Assembly (NCBI GenBank): GCA_018830285.1
Contig: JAHJSB010000009.1
Location: 1-55,233, forward strand
DNA length: 55,233 nt
Origin: Alphaproteobacteria bacterium
GTDB lineage: Bacteria > Pseudomonadota > Alphaproteobacteria > Caulobacterales > Hyphomonadaceae
Direction of reading: 5' to 3'
The notes beneath the pieces were generated by a model, which did not search any database, had not been told where the DNA came from, and was given only the letters and a program-made list of their open reading frames with translations. Made by a program: the position numbers and the translations under genes. Positions 1-8,801 of this stretch are shown here, piece after piece; position 1 is the stretch's first letter, and the number at the start of each line of letters is the position of its first letter.

Positions 1-75
1 GCGATCTCCGCGCAGCGCCTCAAGCGCCACCTGCGCCTTGAAATTGTCGGTGAACTTGCGTCTCTTTCGTCCCAT
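1..75 (-). CDS. IS3-family transposase OrfA, N-terminal fragment cut by window edge
   Basis: Reading leftward from an ATG at 75, the peptide begins MGRKRRKFTDNFKAQVALEA and continues LRGDR to the window edge. This is the helix-turn-helix start of IS3-family OrfA proteins, which bind the element ends. A Shine-Dalgarno-like GAAGGGAT lies upstream of the ATG. Only 25 codons are visible, so the element continues outside the window and its state cannot be judged. The IS end must lie to the right of 75, within roughly the next 30-60 bases, but I could not define the inverted repeat or a target duplication. Confidence 0.8.
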   Translation of the reverse strand, partial: MGRKRRKFTDNFKAQVALEALRGDR

Positions 76-640
76 GCTGGGTATCCCTTCGTCGGTCGGG
101 ATATACCTTAGCTCACTGTTCAGTTTTCTGGGACCAGCTCAGTCCGAGCTTCGGGTGCGATTTTCTAACAAGAAAGTCGTTAATCCTCAGCTCCAAATCG
201 TGAGGGACACAAGCGAGGCGGCAATGCAGCCTGGGGTTCCATATCGCTACATCGTTGAGGTAGGCGTCAGCACCCACAAATACCGAGATTTTTCCAATGT
301 GAGCGCAAATTATCAAATTCAGAACCACGAAGGACATACTATTCAATCAGGTCCAATTATCGAGGACCAAGAAGTGAATCGAAACGTCTACAGAAAGCAG
401 ATGCCGATTGTGCTAATTTGTCCGCTTGATGCAGACACCGTGTTTTACAAATTCAATGACGCGGGAAATTTTGAGCCGGTGCAACTGGCTAGAGGGCAAT
501 CCTTGTATATAAAAATCGAAGCAACAGCCAAGAATATGGCTGTGCAGCGCAGAAGTTTTACGATCGGGGTCCGTCCCCACGTGGATGGGCGGTTGATGTA
601 CTGGAGCGATGACGGAAAATTCTTGTTCACTGCAGTTTGA
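38..640 (+). pseudogene. Unrecognised protein, probable 3' part of a gene cut by the IS3 element
   Basis: An open frame of 200 codons ends at 640. Its first ~25 codons run antisense to the IS3 transposase start, so they are probably not native coding sequence. The part from about 110 onward has lower GC than the neighbours and reads as a beta-rich, mostly hydrophilic protein (for example PYRYIVEVGVSTHKYRDFSN and a C-terminal YWSDDGKFLFTAV). I do not recognise the family. The simplest reading is that an insertion removed the 5' end of a gene carried on the integrated element. It could instead be a shorter intact gene starting at an internal ATG near 221. Confidence 0.45.
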
Positions 641-747
641 TCGGACGCGTCACGTAATGTTGCTCGTCCAAAAGCAGGGCGAATAAACAACTGGCAATAT
701 GGAAGAACCATACGGAGCCGCAATCTGCGTGGAGCTCAGCGACAGTG

Positions 748-2427
748 TCACGACAAGTGTTTGAGCGACAAGCTCCCAAACCGGACCTTGCCGATCGCCT
801 CAGCTAGAACAGGTAAAGGAAAGTCGTTCACGTAGTGCGCAGCGCTTCCTTCGATCGCTCTCCCCTGGAGCCGTCGCGCAACGCGCTCCGGGACACCGTC
901 AGCAGCACTGAGAGCTGTTTCAAACGTATGTCGGAACGTATGTGAGTCGGCCGGATGCTTCCGATCCGGGAGCAACACTTTCACACGCCTGTTGAAACGT
1001 CGGCGAGCTGGGCCTTCCGAGGGTTTTTGATCGGCGCGAAACTTCCACTTCGGGAACAGCTCCTTCCCTTCCCCGCGCACACGCCGGCAATAATCCAAAA
1101 ATCCAAGCTCAATGAGCTCCGGATGAATGGGGAGGATGCGCGCAGACGACATATTTTTTAGAGACCGCTCCTCGTACTCTACAAGCCGTATGTGGGGCAC
1201 TTCGGCGCTCTCATGAACATCCACCACGTAGACATAGAGTTCGCTCGCACGTGCACCCAGAAACAACTCGAGAAGCGGCACCCAAAATTCATCTGTTTGG
1301 TCATCCAGCCGACACGGTCGGTCATATGGTGCCTGCGAAAAAATATGTTGGAGTTCGCTTTCAGTGTAAGCACCACGATGCGGGGTTTTGTCTTTCTTGC
1401 CTTCGGACACGCCTAAAGCTGGGTTGTTGGTCAGATGACCACGATCAACTGCGAGTTGGAACACGGCGCTGATCTGCCGAAGTCGGTCGCCGACGCTATT
1501 TAAGTCGAGGTGTTTGTAAGTTGTTGGATTAGCTTTCATCGCTTCAACTCGCTTAGGAAACGACAAATCTCTGAGTTCAATAATTGAGCCTGCTCGTGAG
1601 GGCACCTGGGCCAAAGCGTCACGATATCTCCATATGTCAGCTTTCTTTACTTGAAAGACCGGGGTGCTCATACCGAGGAGTTCCGTCAACTCCTTCCAGG
1701 CGCTTCTACGACGTTTAAGCGTATGCGCCGTCACCGGGGAAGATGAAGCCTGCTTGATCGTCTCATGAACACCCCAATATTGCTCAAGCGACAGATTTCC
1801 CTCTTTAGACAAGGGAGTGTTCTCCCCAGCGGACACCTTCGGCTCGGGTCTGGGTTGGAGTTGCGTCGCCTTTATTTTTGGTTTGTGGGTGTGACCAAGC
1901 GCACTTGCCGCCAACTGATTGTAGACATCCGTCATAACGTCTGCGGCGGCGTTCAGGAGTCCATTTCTGAGTTCGGTGTCAGTTGGCACGATTGCTTTGG
2001 CATCGGCCACATTCTCGAAATAGGTGTCGACAACCCAACCGACAGAAGCTTCCAAAGCGTCGATGCTTCGATTTTCAAGAGCAGTCCTAACGAAGCGCAA
2101 ATCTTCATCAAGAACACCCGAAGGACGATTGCTATCCAGGCGACGACGAGAGCCGAGTTCCATCTCCATATCGTACACATATTGGCAAAACGATCTAAAA
2201 TGCTCTGATCGAACGCCGTCACGCAGCACAGAGAACTTCTGCTCGATCTCAACGAATCTCGAAGTTGCACTACTGTTCGCTTCTGCTTGGTCCCGAGTGC
2301 CGAGAGACACGATAATATGTGTCTTGAAGCTCATCCTGTCAGATTTAGGAAAGTAGCCACGGAGATCGTTTGGAATGGGAAAGCGGACTTCGAAGAGGCC
2401 ATTTGGACGCTTATAGACATAGCTCAT
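748..2427 (-). CDS. Tyrosine-type site-specific recombinase (integrase)
   Basis: The protein of about 559 residues starts MSYVYKRPNGLFEVRFPIP, the typical N-terminus of alphaproteobacterial phage-type integrases (DUF6538-like). The C-terminal catalytic domain shows the tyrosine recombinase residues: Arg in GARASEL, His-x-x-Arg in HTFRHTFE, and the nucleophile in AAHYVND. Upstream in-frame ATGs at 2493 and 2451 exist; I prefer 2427 because it matches the family start and has GGAGA about 12 bases upstream. The gene lies about 160 bp from the 3' end of tRNA-Glu, the classic place for an integrase that used that tRNA as attachment site. It most likely mobilised the element extending left of the window. 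GC is lower than in recJ next door, consistent with transfer. Confidence 0.88.
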   Translation of the reverse strand: MSYVYKRPNGLFEVRFPIPNDLRGYFPKSDRMSFKTHIIVSLGTRDQAEANSSATSRFVEIEQKFSVLRDGVRSEHFRSFCQYVYDMEMELGSRRRLDSNRPSGVLDEDLRFVRTALENRSIDALEASVGWVVDTYFENVADAKAIVPTDTELRNGLLNAAADVMTDVYNQLAASALGHTHKPKIKATQLQPRPEPKVSAGENTPLSKEGNLSLEQYWGVHETIKQASSSPVTAHTLKRRRSAWKELTELLGMSTPVFQVKKADIWRYRDALAQVPSRAGSIIELRDLSFPKRVEAMKANPTTYKHLDLNSVGDRLRQISAVFQLAVDRGHLTNNPALGVSEGKKDKTPHRGAYTESELQHIFSQAPYDRPCRLDDQTDEFWVPLLELFLGARASELYVYVVDVHESAEVPHIRLVEYEERSLKNMSSARILPIHPELIELGFLDYCRRVRGEGKELFPKWKFRADQKPSEGPARRRFNRRVKVLLPDRKHPADSHTFRHTFETALSAADGVPERVARRLQGRAIEGSAAHYVNDFPLPVLAEAIGKVRFGSLSLKHLS

Positions 2428-2586
2428 CGTGCGATATCTTCTCCTTGGCATTGTCGACCCTGTCCTAAACGACGAGGCCATCCGGAGACGCAAGCTTCCT
2501 AACGCTCTGGCTCATGTTGAATTCGGTGTTGAAAAACCGCTTCAATCAAAAACGTAGTGCGTTGCTTTTAAACGGGAAGAAAACCG

Positions 2587-2661
2587 TGGCAGTCCCTAGG
2601 GGAGTCGAACCCCTCTTTTCAGGTTGAAAACCTGACGTCCTAACCGATAGACGAAGGGACC
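2587..2661 (-). tRNA. tRNA-Glu (anticodon UUC), 3' end next to an integrase
   Basis: A cloverleaf is readable on the minus strand: acceptor GGTCCCT with AGGGACT (a G-T first pair), anticodon loop TTTTCAA with anticodon TTC at 2626-2628, T arm AGGGG-TTCGACT-CCCCT, discriminator G and encoded CCA at 2587-2589. The 3' half points toward the integrase at 748-2427, so it is the probable attB/attL core of the integrated element. The unusual G1-U72 end may reflect replacement of the tRNA 3' end by the element copy; that is inference. Confidence 0.92.
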
Positions 2662-2740
2662 GCACCGGTTTTGAGAAGTGGCGATATAGCGGCTGTTTCT
2701 GGCGAGGGCAACCCGTGATGCAGCGACAAATGCAGATTGT

Positions 2741-4534
2741 TCAATCGGCAGCTGCGTCGGCCACGTCCAGCTGAACCCGGCGACGCCCATTCCACTCGTC
2801 GGCCTTGAGTTTCCCGGTGAGATGCACGCGGGCACCATTTGCCAGAACCTGGCCAAGCGGCGTGTCGGCGGCGCGCCAGGCGATGCATTCGAGGCGTCCG
2901 CCGGCGTCTTCGGCGATAAAGCGGACATGATTGGCGCCCACCTGCCGGACGCCCGTGACATGGACGGATTGCAGTGCAAAGACAGGCTCTGGCGAGCCAA
3001 TGCCGAACGGGCCGATCTGGGCGACCTGGTCGACCAGGGCCGGACTGGCGGCACCCGGCGCCAGCACGGCATCAATCCTGAGTTCCAACGCCGCCGTGCG
3101 CTCAGCCGAAAATTGCGCCATGTGCGCAACCATCCATGCGTCGAAGGCCGGGACCTGTTCGGGCTCGAGGCTGAGACCGCCCGCCATCGCGTGCCCACCG
3201 CCGGAGAGGATGATGCCTTCGCGTGCGGCCATAGTGATGGCATCGCCGATATTCACGCCCGTCACGGAGCGGCCGGACCCCTTGGCGACGGGGCCGAGCC
3301 CCTGCCCCCAGCCGATGACGATGCTGGGCAGGTGATAGCGTTCCTTGAGGCGCCCGGCGACGATTCCGATGACGCCGGGGTGCCAGCCCTCGCCGCTGGC
3401 GACGAGGATGCCACGCTCGGGATTGCGTGCCAGCGCCTGTTCGGCCTGCGCCATGGCCAGGTCAAGGATGGCGCTCTCGACGGCCTTGCGCTCCTCGTTG
3501 AGCGCATGGAGGCGCTCGGCGAGTTCGACGGCTTCCTGCCGGTCATCGGTGGCGAGGAGCCTGGCGGCGATCCAGGGGTCGCCGACCCGGCCACCCGCAT
3601 TGAGGCGCGGGCCAAGCATGAAGGTGGCGTGATAGACGGTTTCTGTCTTGCCGATGCCGGCGACGTCCGCGAGCGCGCGAAGGCCGGGATTCTGGTCACG
3701 CGCCATGGTGGTGAGGCCCTGGCGCACGAAGGCGCGATTGACGCCGTGCAGCGGAGCCATGTCGCACAGCGTACCGAGCGCGCAGAGGTCGAGAAACGGC
3801 ATGATGTCCGGCAGGCCGCCATCCGGTGCGAGGCCGCGTTGGCGGGCCAACCGGTTGAGCGCGGCGACGAAAACGAAGACGACCCCAGCGGCGGCGAGGT
3901 GGCCGCAGCCGGACGTGTCGTCGGGCCGGTTGGGGTTCACGAGGGCGGCCGAGGGGGGATGTTCGCCCGACATGAGGTGATGATCGATGACAACGACCGG
4001 CAGGCCGATGGCCTCGGCTTCGTTCAGCGCGAGCGTCGCGGCGGCGCCGCAGTCGACGGTGATCACGAGGTCGGACCCGGTGTCCTTGAGATGGCGGAAG
4101 GCGGCGGGCGACGGGCCATAGCCCTCTTCCAGCCGGTCTGGCACGTAGAGGCCGATATCCTGGCCCCAACCGCGGAAATAGCGGGCAAGAATGGCTGATG
4201 ACGTCCCCCCGTCGACATCATAGTCGGCGAAGACGGTGACACGCTTCTTCTCGAGAATGGCATCGAGGACGATGGCCGCAGCCTTGTCCATATCGGCAAA
4301 GCTCGAAGGGTCCGGGAAATAGTCGCGAAGTGTCGGTGCGAGGTAGCTGGCAGCCTCAGCAGGGTCGACGCCGCGCGAGGCCAGGAGCCTGGCGAGGAGG
4401 TCTGACCCGCCGACACTGGGCGCAAGGCGGCGGACGAGCGCCTCGTCAGCCCCTGCGAGCGTCCAGAACCGACCCGTGGCGGACTGGTCCACGTCGAAAA
4501 GGCGGGAACTGGTCTGGCGCGCGGCTTGGGCCAT
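2741..4534 (-). CDS. recJ: Single-stranded-DNA-specific exonuclease RecJ
   Basis: A 597-residue protein of normal RecJ length. RecJ degrades single-stranded DNA 5' to 3' and acts in recombination and mismatch repair in the cytoplasm. The DHH-family metal motifs are present: DYDVDG at 104-109 and DHH at 184-186, and the DHHA1 motif GGGHAMAGG follows near residue 430; the C-terminal OB-like part ends at residue 597. The ATG at 4534 is followed by the expected RecJ N-terminus. It is the last gene of a minus-strand run after hom and glpX, separated from glpX by about 160 bp that carries a hairpin next to the start codon. Confidence 0.96.
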   Translation of the reverse strand: MAQAARQTSSRLFDVDQSATGRFWTLAGADEALVRRLAPSVGGSDLLARLLASRGVDPAEAASYLAPTLRDYFPDPSSFADMDKAAAIVLDAILEKKRVTVFADYDVDGGTSSAILARYFRGWGQDIGLYVPDRLEEGYGPSPAAFRHLKDTGSDLVITVDCGAAATLALNEAEAIGLPVVVIDHHLMSGEHPPSAALVNPNRPDDTSGCGHLAAAGVVFVFVAALNRLARQRGLAPDGGLPDIMPFLDLCALGTLCDMAPLHGVNRAFVRQGLTTMARDQNPGLRALADVAGIGKTETVYHATFMLGPRLNAGGRVGDPWIAARLLATDDRQEAVELAERLHALNEERKAVESAILDLAMAQAEQALARNPERGILVASGEGWHPGVIGIVAGRLKERYHLPSIVIGWGQGLGPVAKGSGRSVTGVNIGDAITMAAREGIILSGGGHAMAGGLSLEPEQVPAFDAWMVAHMAQFSAERTAALELRIDAVLAPGAASPALVDQVAQIGPFGIGSPEPVFALQSVHVTGVRQVGANHVRFIAEDAGGRLECIAWRAADTPLGQVLANGARVHLTGKLKADEWNGRRRVQLDVADAAAD

Positions 4535-4538
4535 GGCG

Positions 4539-4575
4539 GGATGAGCTTCCTCTCAGAGAATCGGGAAGCTCATCC
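4539..4575. repeat. 12-bp perfect inverted repeat just upstream of the recJ start
   Basis: GGATGAGCTTCC at 4539-4550 and GGAAGCTCATCC at 4564-4575 form a perfect 12-bp stem with a 13-base loop, starting five bases before the recJ ATG on the transcript. A related unit lies at 4651-4676, where TTTCGACGTCGCTCAGGATG resembles the palindromic intergenic repeats scattered in many alphaproteobacterial genomes. The hairpin could hinder recJ translation or simply be a repeat unit that landed there. Confidence 0.7.
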
Positions 4576-4695
4576 TAGCTCAGAAACTGGCGGCTGTGAC
4601 CCACCGCTGCAGCGCTCATCCCAAGAGGACCCGGGACGCGCGGGGCCCTCTTTCGACGTCGCTCAGGATGAGCCCCTGCTTTTCCTGCGGGAAGG

Positions 4696-5649
4696 TCAGG
4701 CCTTGCGGTCGGATCGGACGTGACGGACCATGCCGTCGGTCGAGGTCATGACCAGCGTGTGCGTGTGGACGCGGCCAGTGCCGTGCTTCACGCCATCGAG
4801 CAGGCTGCCATTGGTGACGCCGGTGGCGCAGAACACCGTTTCGCCGGATGCCAGCTCGTTCAGCGAATAGGTGCGACCAAAATCGGTGATGCCGACGCGG
4901 GTCGCCCGCTTCTTCTCGTCATCATTGCGGAAGACAAGACGGGCATACATCTGGCCGCCGACGCATTTCAGGGCCGCCGCCGCAAGAACACCTTCCGGTG
5001 CGCCGCCTGAGCCGACATAGAAATCGATGCCGGTCTGCGGGTCGGTCGTGGCGATAATGCCAGCGACGTCACCGTCAGTGATCAGGGCGATGCGTGCGCC
5101 GACGCCGCGAAGGCTGGCGATGATTTCTTCATGGCGCGGGCGGTCGAGCACGCAGGCGGTCATTTCCGAGACCGGCACGCCCTTGTGCTTGGCCAGGGCG
5201 GTTATGTTCTCGGCTGGGGTCGCATCAAGGCTGATAATGCCTTCCGGGTAGCCGGGGCCGACCGCGACTTTGTCCATATAGGTATCAGGTGCGTGAAGCA
5301 GGCCGCCGCGCGGGGCGATGGCCAGTACGGCGAGGGCATTGGCCATCGCCTTGGCGGTGAGCGTCGTACCTTCGAGTGGATCAAGCGCTATGTCGATCTC
5401 GGGCCCGTTATTGGTGCCGACTTCCTCGCCGATATAGAGCATCGGTGCTTCATCGCGCTCGCCTTCGCCAATGACGACGCGGCCCTTGAAATCGACGGCA
5501 TTGAAGGCCGTGCGCATCGCATCAACAGCGGCTGCATCTGCCTTCTTTTCGTCGCCGCGGCCGACTTCCTTTGCGGCCGCGATGGCTGCGAGCTCGGTCA
5601 CGCGGACCATCGCATCAGCAAGGCCCGGTGTCAGAACGTTGTTTTTCAT
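4696..5649 (-). CDS. glpX: Class II fructose-1,6-bisphosphatase GlpX
   Basis: A 317-residue protein that hydrolyses fructose 1,6-bisphosphate to fructose 6-phosphate in gluconeogenesis and, where present, the Calvin cycle. The metal and phosphate motifs GEGERDEAPM (61-70) and DPLEGTT (90-96) are intact, and the length is normal. It sits 54 bp downstream of hom, an arrangement common in alphaproteobacteria, where hom-glpX-recJ often occurs together. I see nothing odd in the reading frame. Confidence 0.96.
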   Translation of the reverse strand: MKNNVLTPGLADAMVRVTELAAIAAAKEVGRGDEKKADAAAVDAMRTAFNAVDFKGRVVIGEGERDEAPMLYIGEEVGTNNGPEIDIALDPLEGTTLTAKAMANALAVLAIAPRGGLLHAPDTYMDKVAVGPGYPEGIISLDATPAENITALAKHKGVPVSEMTACVLDRPRHEEIIASLRGVGARIALITDGDVAGIIATTDPQTGIDFYVGSGGAPEGVLAAAALKCVGGQMYARLVFRNDDEKKRATRVGITDFGRTYSLNELASGETVFCATGVTNGSLLDGVKHGTGRVHTHTLVMTSTDGMVRHVRSDRKA

Positions 5650-5703
5650 GGCTTTTTATCCCCTGTCGCGCTTTTTCATATCTAGCACGATTTGTTAGAG
5701 CAA

Positions 5704-6987
5704 TTAGCTTGCCGTTTCGATTCGGATCAGGCGCGGCGCGTCCATTAACACGGTCAGTTTCCCAAGTCTCGCGAGGGCTGCGGTCATGTGCGAGCGGGCG
5801 CACCGGTGCGTCACGATGGCCACCGGGCTGGCACCGGATTCGTCAGCCGAATCCTGTAACAACTGATTCACGGAGACACCTTCTGCAGCAAGCGCTTCGG
5901 TGAGGGCGGCCAGCGCGCCGGGCTTGTCGGCCAGGCGAACACGCAGAAAGAAGGCCGACGCCTCGTCGCCCGTCGCGGCCACGAAGGGACGCTCCACATG
6001 GTGTTCGGCGCGGCCAAAGGCGGGCCGAATGGCCGGGCGGAAGAGCTTGGCGACATCGCCCATGACGGCGCTGGCGGTCGGGCCGGCACCCGCGCCGGGG
6101 CCGGTCAGTGTGATCGAGCCCACGGGGTCACCTTCGATACGTACCGTGTTGAGCGATCCGTTGACGCGCGCGAGCGGGTGATTGGCCGACAAGGCCATCG
6201 GCTCGACGCGGCAGACAACGCCGCTTTCAGTGAGGACGCCTTCGGCGATGAGCTTGATACGCAGGCCGAGACGGTCGGCAAGTTTCAGGTCGAGCAGGTC
6301 GATCTGGTCGACACCGGACACGCTGACCTTGGAAAAGTCGAGATCGGCGGAAAAGGCGATGGCCGAGAGGATGGCGGCCTTGTGGGCGGCGTCCATGCCG
6401 GACACATCAAGCGCCGGGTCGGCTTCGGCATAGCCGAGCTTCTGGGCTTCGGCGAGCACCTCGTCATAGGACCGCCCCGTTTCCAGCATCGTCGTTGTCA
6501 GGAAGTTGCAGGTACCATTGAGGATGCCTGCAACGCGCTTGATCTCGACGCCAGCGAGGCTGTCACGCAGGACGCGCACGACGGGGATGCCGCCCGCAAC
6601 GGCGGCTTCGAACAGGAGGTCGACGCCTTTTTCCTCGGCGAGGGCGGCGAGCGCCATGCCGTGTTTGGCCATCAGGGCCTTGTTGGCGGTGATGACATGT
6701 TTGCCAGCCTTGAGGGCGCTTTCAACTGCGAACTTGGCCGGGCCATCGGATCCGCCGATCAGCTCCACGAACACGTCAACGTCGGGGTCTTCGGCGAGCG
6801 TCGCCGCGTCGTCGAACCAGCGGTACTTGTCAGTATCCACCGGCCGGTTTCGGCTTTTGCTACGCGCGCTGACGCCCGTGATTTCGACCTTTCCGGGCAA
6901 GCGCAATTTATCCTGGCGCTCAACCAGTTCAATCAATCCGCAGCCGACGTGGCCGAGACCTGCAATACCTATTTTCAATGGCCCCAC
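5704..6987 (-). CDS. hom: Homoserine dehydrogenase
   Basis: A 427-residue enzyme that reduces aspartate semialdehyde to homoserine, feeding threonine and methionine synthesis. The N-terminus has the NAD(P) Rossmann signature GIAGLGHVG, the middle carries the conserved GGIPVVRVLRDSLAG segment, and the last ~80 residues look like an ACT regulatory domain, as expected for threonine-inhibited forms. The start is a GTG at 6987 with GGAGG eight bases upstream. It follows an aminotransferase gene by about 100 bp on the same strand. Confidence 0.96.
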   Translation of the reverse strand: MGPLKIGIAGLGHVGCGLIELVERQDKLRLPGKVEITGVSARSKSRNRPVDTDKYRWFDDAATLAEDPDVDVFVELIGGSDGPAKFAVESALKAGKHVITANKALMAKHGMALAALAEEKGVDLLFEAAVAGGIPVVRVLRDSLAGVEIKRVAGILNGTCNFLTTTMLETGRSYDEVLAEAQKLGYAEADPALDVSGMDAAHKAAILSAIAFSADLDFSKVSVSGVDQIDLLDLKLADRLGLRIKLIAEGVLTESGVVCRVEPMALSANHPLARVNGSLNTVRIEGDPVGSITLTGPGAGAGPTASAVMGDVAKLFRPAIRPAFGRAEHHVERPFVAATGDEASAFFLRVRLADKPGALAALTEALAAEGVSVNQLLQDSADESGASPVAIVTHRCARSHMTAALARLGKLTVLMDAPRLIRIETAS

Positions 6988-7090
6988 GAATGGCCCTCCG
7001 GTTCATATCGGGCGGTGGATAGACCAGTTGGACGCAAATGCGAAGGGCCTATGGGGGAATTGCAACAGGCTGTGGTCTTGTGCCGCCGGA

Positions 7091-8299
7091 TTACTCCGCT
7101 GCGGCGGACGACAGTTCCTTGGCACCATGCTTGGTCATGAACTTGCGAATGTTGCGCGCGGCCTGACGGATGCGCTGCTCGTTCTCCACAAGGGCAATGC
7201 GGACATGGCCGTCACCATGCTCACCGAAACCGGCACCGGGCGCTACGGCCACGTGTGCTTCGTTCATCAGCATGAGCGAAAATTCAAGGCTGCCGAGATG
7301 GCGCAGCGGCTCCGGGATGGGCGCCCAGGCGAACATGGATGCCTTGGGACTCGGGATGGCCCACCCTGCCCGGCCGAAGCTTTCGACCAGGACGTCACGG
7401 CGCTGCTTGTATATCTGCCGGAACTCATCGACGCAGTCCTGCGGCCCGTCGAGGGCTGCGACGGCTGCGACCTGGATCGGCGTGTAGGCGCCATAATCGA
7501 GATAGGATTTGACGCGCGCCAGGGCCGCGATCAGCTTTTCGTTGCCCGCAACGAAGCCCATGCGCCAGCCGGCCATGGAATAGGTCTTGGACATGGTCGT
7601 GAATTCGACTGCGATGTCTTTCGCCCCGTCGACCTGCAGGATCGAGGGCGTCGGCTCCTCGAAATAGATTTCATTGTAGGCGAGGTCGGACAGGATCCAG
7701 AGATCATGCTTCTTCGCGAACTTGACGGCGTCCTTGTAGAATTCGAGGTCGCAGACTTCGGCCGTCGGGTTCGACGGATAGCAGAGGACCATCGCGGTCG
7801 GTGGCGGAACGCAATGCTTCACTGCCTTTTCAAGGTTACGAAGGTAGTCCTCGGGCGACGGCGCAGGCACGGCGCGGATCGAGGCTCCGGCAATGATGAA
7901 GCCGAACGAATGCAGCGGATAGGACGGGTCGGGCGACAGGATGACGTCGCCGGGCGCGGAGATGGCCTGCGCAAGGTTGGCAAAGCCCTCCTTGGAGCCG
8001 AGCGTGACGATGACTTCCTTGTTCTTGTCGAGCGTGACGTCGAAACGGCGCTTGTAATAGTCAGTAACCGCGCGGCGAAGGCCCGGAATGCCGCGCGAGG
8101 CCGAATAGCCGTTCACGTCGGGCTTGCGTGCGGTCTCGACCAGCTTGTCGACAATGTGCTTCGGGGTCGGCAGGTCGGGATTGCCCATGCCAAGATCAAT
8201 GATATCGGCACCTTCCGCGCGGAGGGCTGCCTTGCTCCTGTTCACTTGCTCGAAAACGTATGGAGGAAGGCGCCTGATCTTGTGAAATTCGGTGTTCAT
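7091..8299 (-). CDS. Class I/II PLP aminotransferase (AlaC / LL-diaminopimelate aminotransferase-like)
   Basis: A 402-residue fold-type I aminotransferase. The pyridoxal phosphate lysine is in SKTYSMAGWR (Lys238), the conserved NPT is at 177-179 and the substrate arginine region near the C-terminus is present. Sequence and position just upstream of hom match the alphaproteobacterial AlaC-like group, often annotated as alanine or LL-diaminopimelate aminotransferase; the exact substrate cannot be fixed from sequence. The ATG overlaps the TGA of the preceding lipoprotein gene (8296-8299), so the two are translationally coupled. Confidence 0.93.
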   Translation of the reverse strand: MNTEFHKIRRLPPYVFEQVNRSKAALRAEGADIIDLGMGNPDLPTPKHIVDKLVETARKPDVNGYSASRGIPGLRRAVTDYYKRRFDVTLDKNKEVIVTLGSKEGFANLAQAISAPGDVILSPDPSYPLHSFGFIIAGASIRAVPAPSPEDYLRNLEKAVKHCVPPPTAMVLCYPSNPTAEVCDLEFYKDAVKFAKKHDLWILSDLAYNEIYFEEPTPSILQVDGAKDIAVEFTTMSKTYSMAGWRMGFVAGNEKLIAALARVKSYLDYGAYTPIQVAAVAALDGPQDCVDEFRQIYKQRRDVLVESFGRAGWAIPSPKASMFAWAPIPEPLRHLGSLEFSLMLMNEAHVAVAPGAGFGEHGDGHVRIALVENEQRIRQAARNIRKFMTKHGAKELSSAAAE

Positions 8300-8730
8300 C
8301 TCTGGCCTTTCAGACCCTGGGTGACGCGCGGGACATTAAAGCTGTTCCTGATTGCAGCGATCTCGGCGTCAGTAAGAAAGTTCGAGGACTCGTCCAGCCC
8401 GGCAAATTGCTGGCGGATCTCATCCCCGATGGCGGCGATTTCGGCCGGCCCATTGGCCGGCAATTCCGCTCGTGCGGTTTCAGCAAATTGTGCCGCCAGC
8501 GCGGAAACGCGTTTGGCTGACGCCGGCAATGTCTTGCCGGGCAATTCACCGGGCGCGATCGTGGGGACTTCAGCCAGCACCGGATACCCTTCGCCACGGA
8601 TCTCCTGACGACGGGTCTCGTACCAGTCCGGCGCCTGATTGACGGCAGCGCGGACTTTCGTGAACGAATTGGTGCACCCAACTAATAGCAGGCATGACAC
8701 GCCTATGAGGGGAATCACCGTGTTTTTCAT
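8296..8730 (-). CDS. Small lipoprotein of unknown function
   Basis: A 144-residue protein starting MKNTVIPLIGVSCLLLVGC, a lipoprotein signal with lipobox LVGC. The mature part is hydrophilic and probably helical; I do not recognise a family. An ATG 12 bases earlier is possible, but the chosen start gives a normal lipoprotein signal. It is the first gene before the aminotransferase and shares a start/stop overlap with it. Its promoter must lie in the roughly 70 bp shared with the divergent phaC gene. Confidence 0.75.
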   Translation of the reverse strand: MKNTVIPLIGVSCLLLVGCTNSFTKVRAAVNQAPDWYETRRQEIRGEGYPVLAEVPTIAPGELPGKTLPASAKRVSALAAQFAETARAELPANGPAEIAAIGDEIRQQFAGLDESSNFLTDAEIAAIRNSFNVPRVTQGLKGQR

Positions 8731-8801
8731 GGTTAAACTCATTAAATCACAAACATTCTGATGAATAGTAACGCATCAACAAACAGGCGATATTGGGACC
8801 G

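Noticed and set aside
2822-4198. 458-codon open frame on the plus strand
   Set aside because: Antisense to recJ; high-GC codon use leaves long empty frames. Composition is not protein-like.
6506-8608. 700-codon open frame on the plus strand
   Set aside because: Antisense to hom, the aminotransferase and the lipoprotein gene, all of which are well supported.
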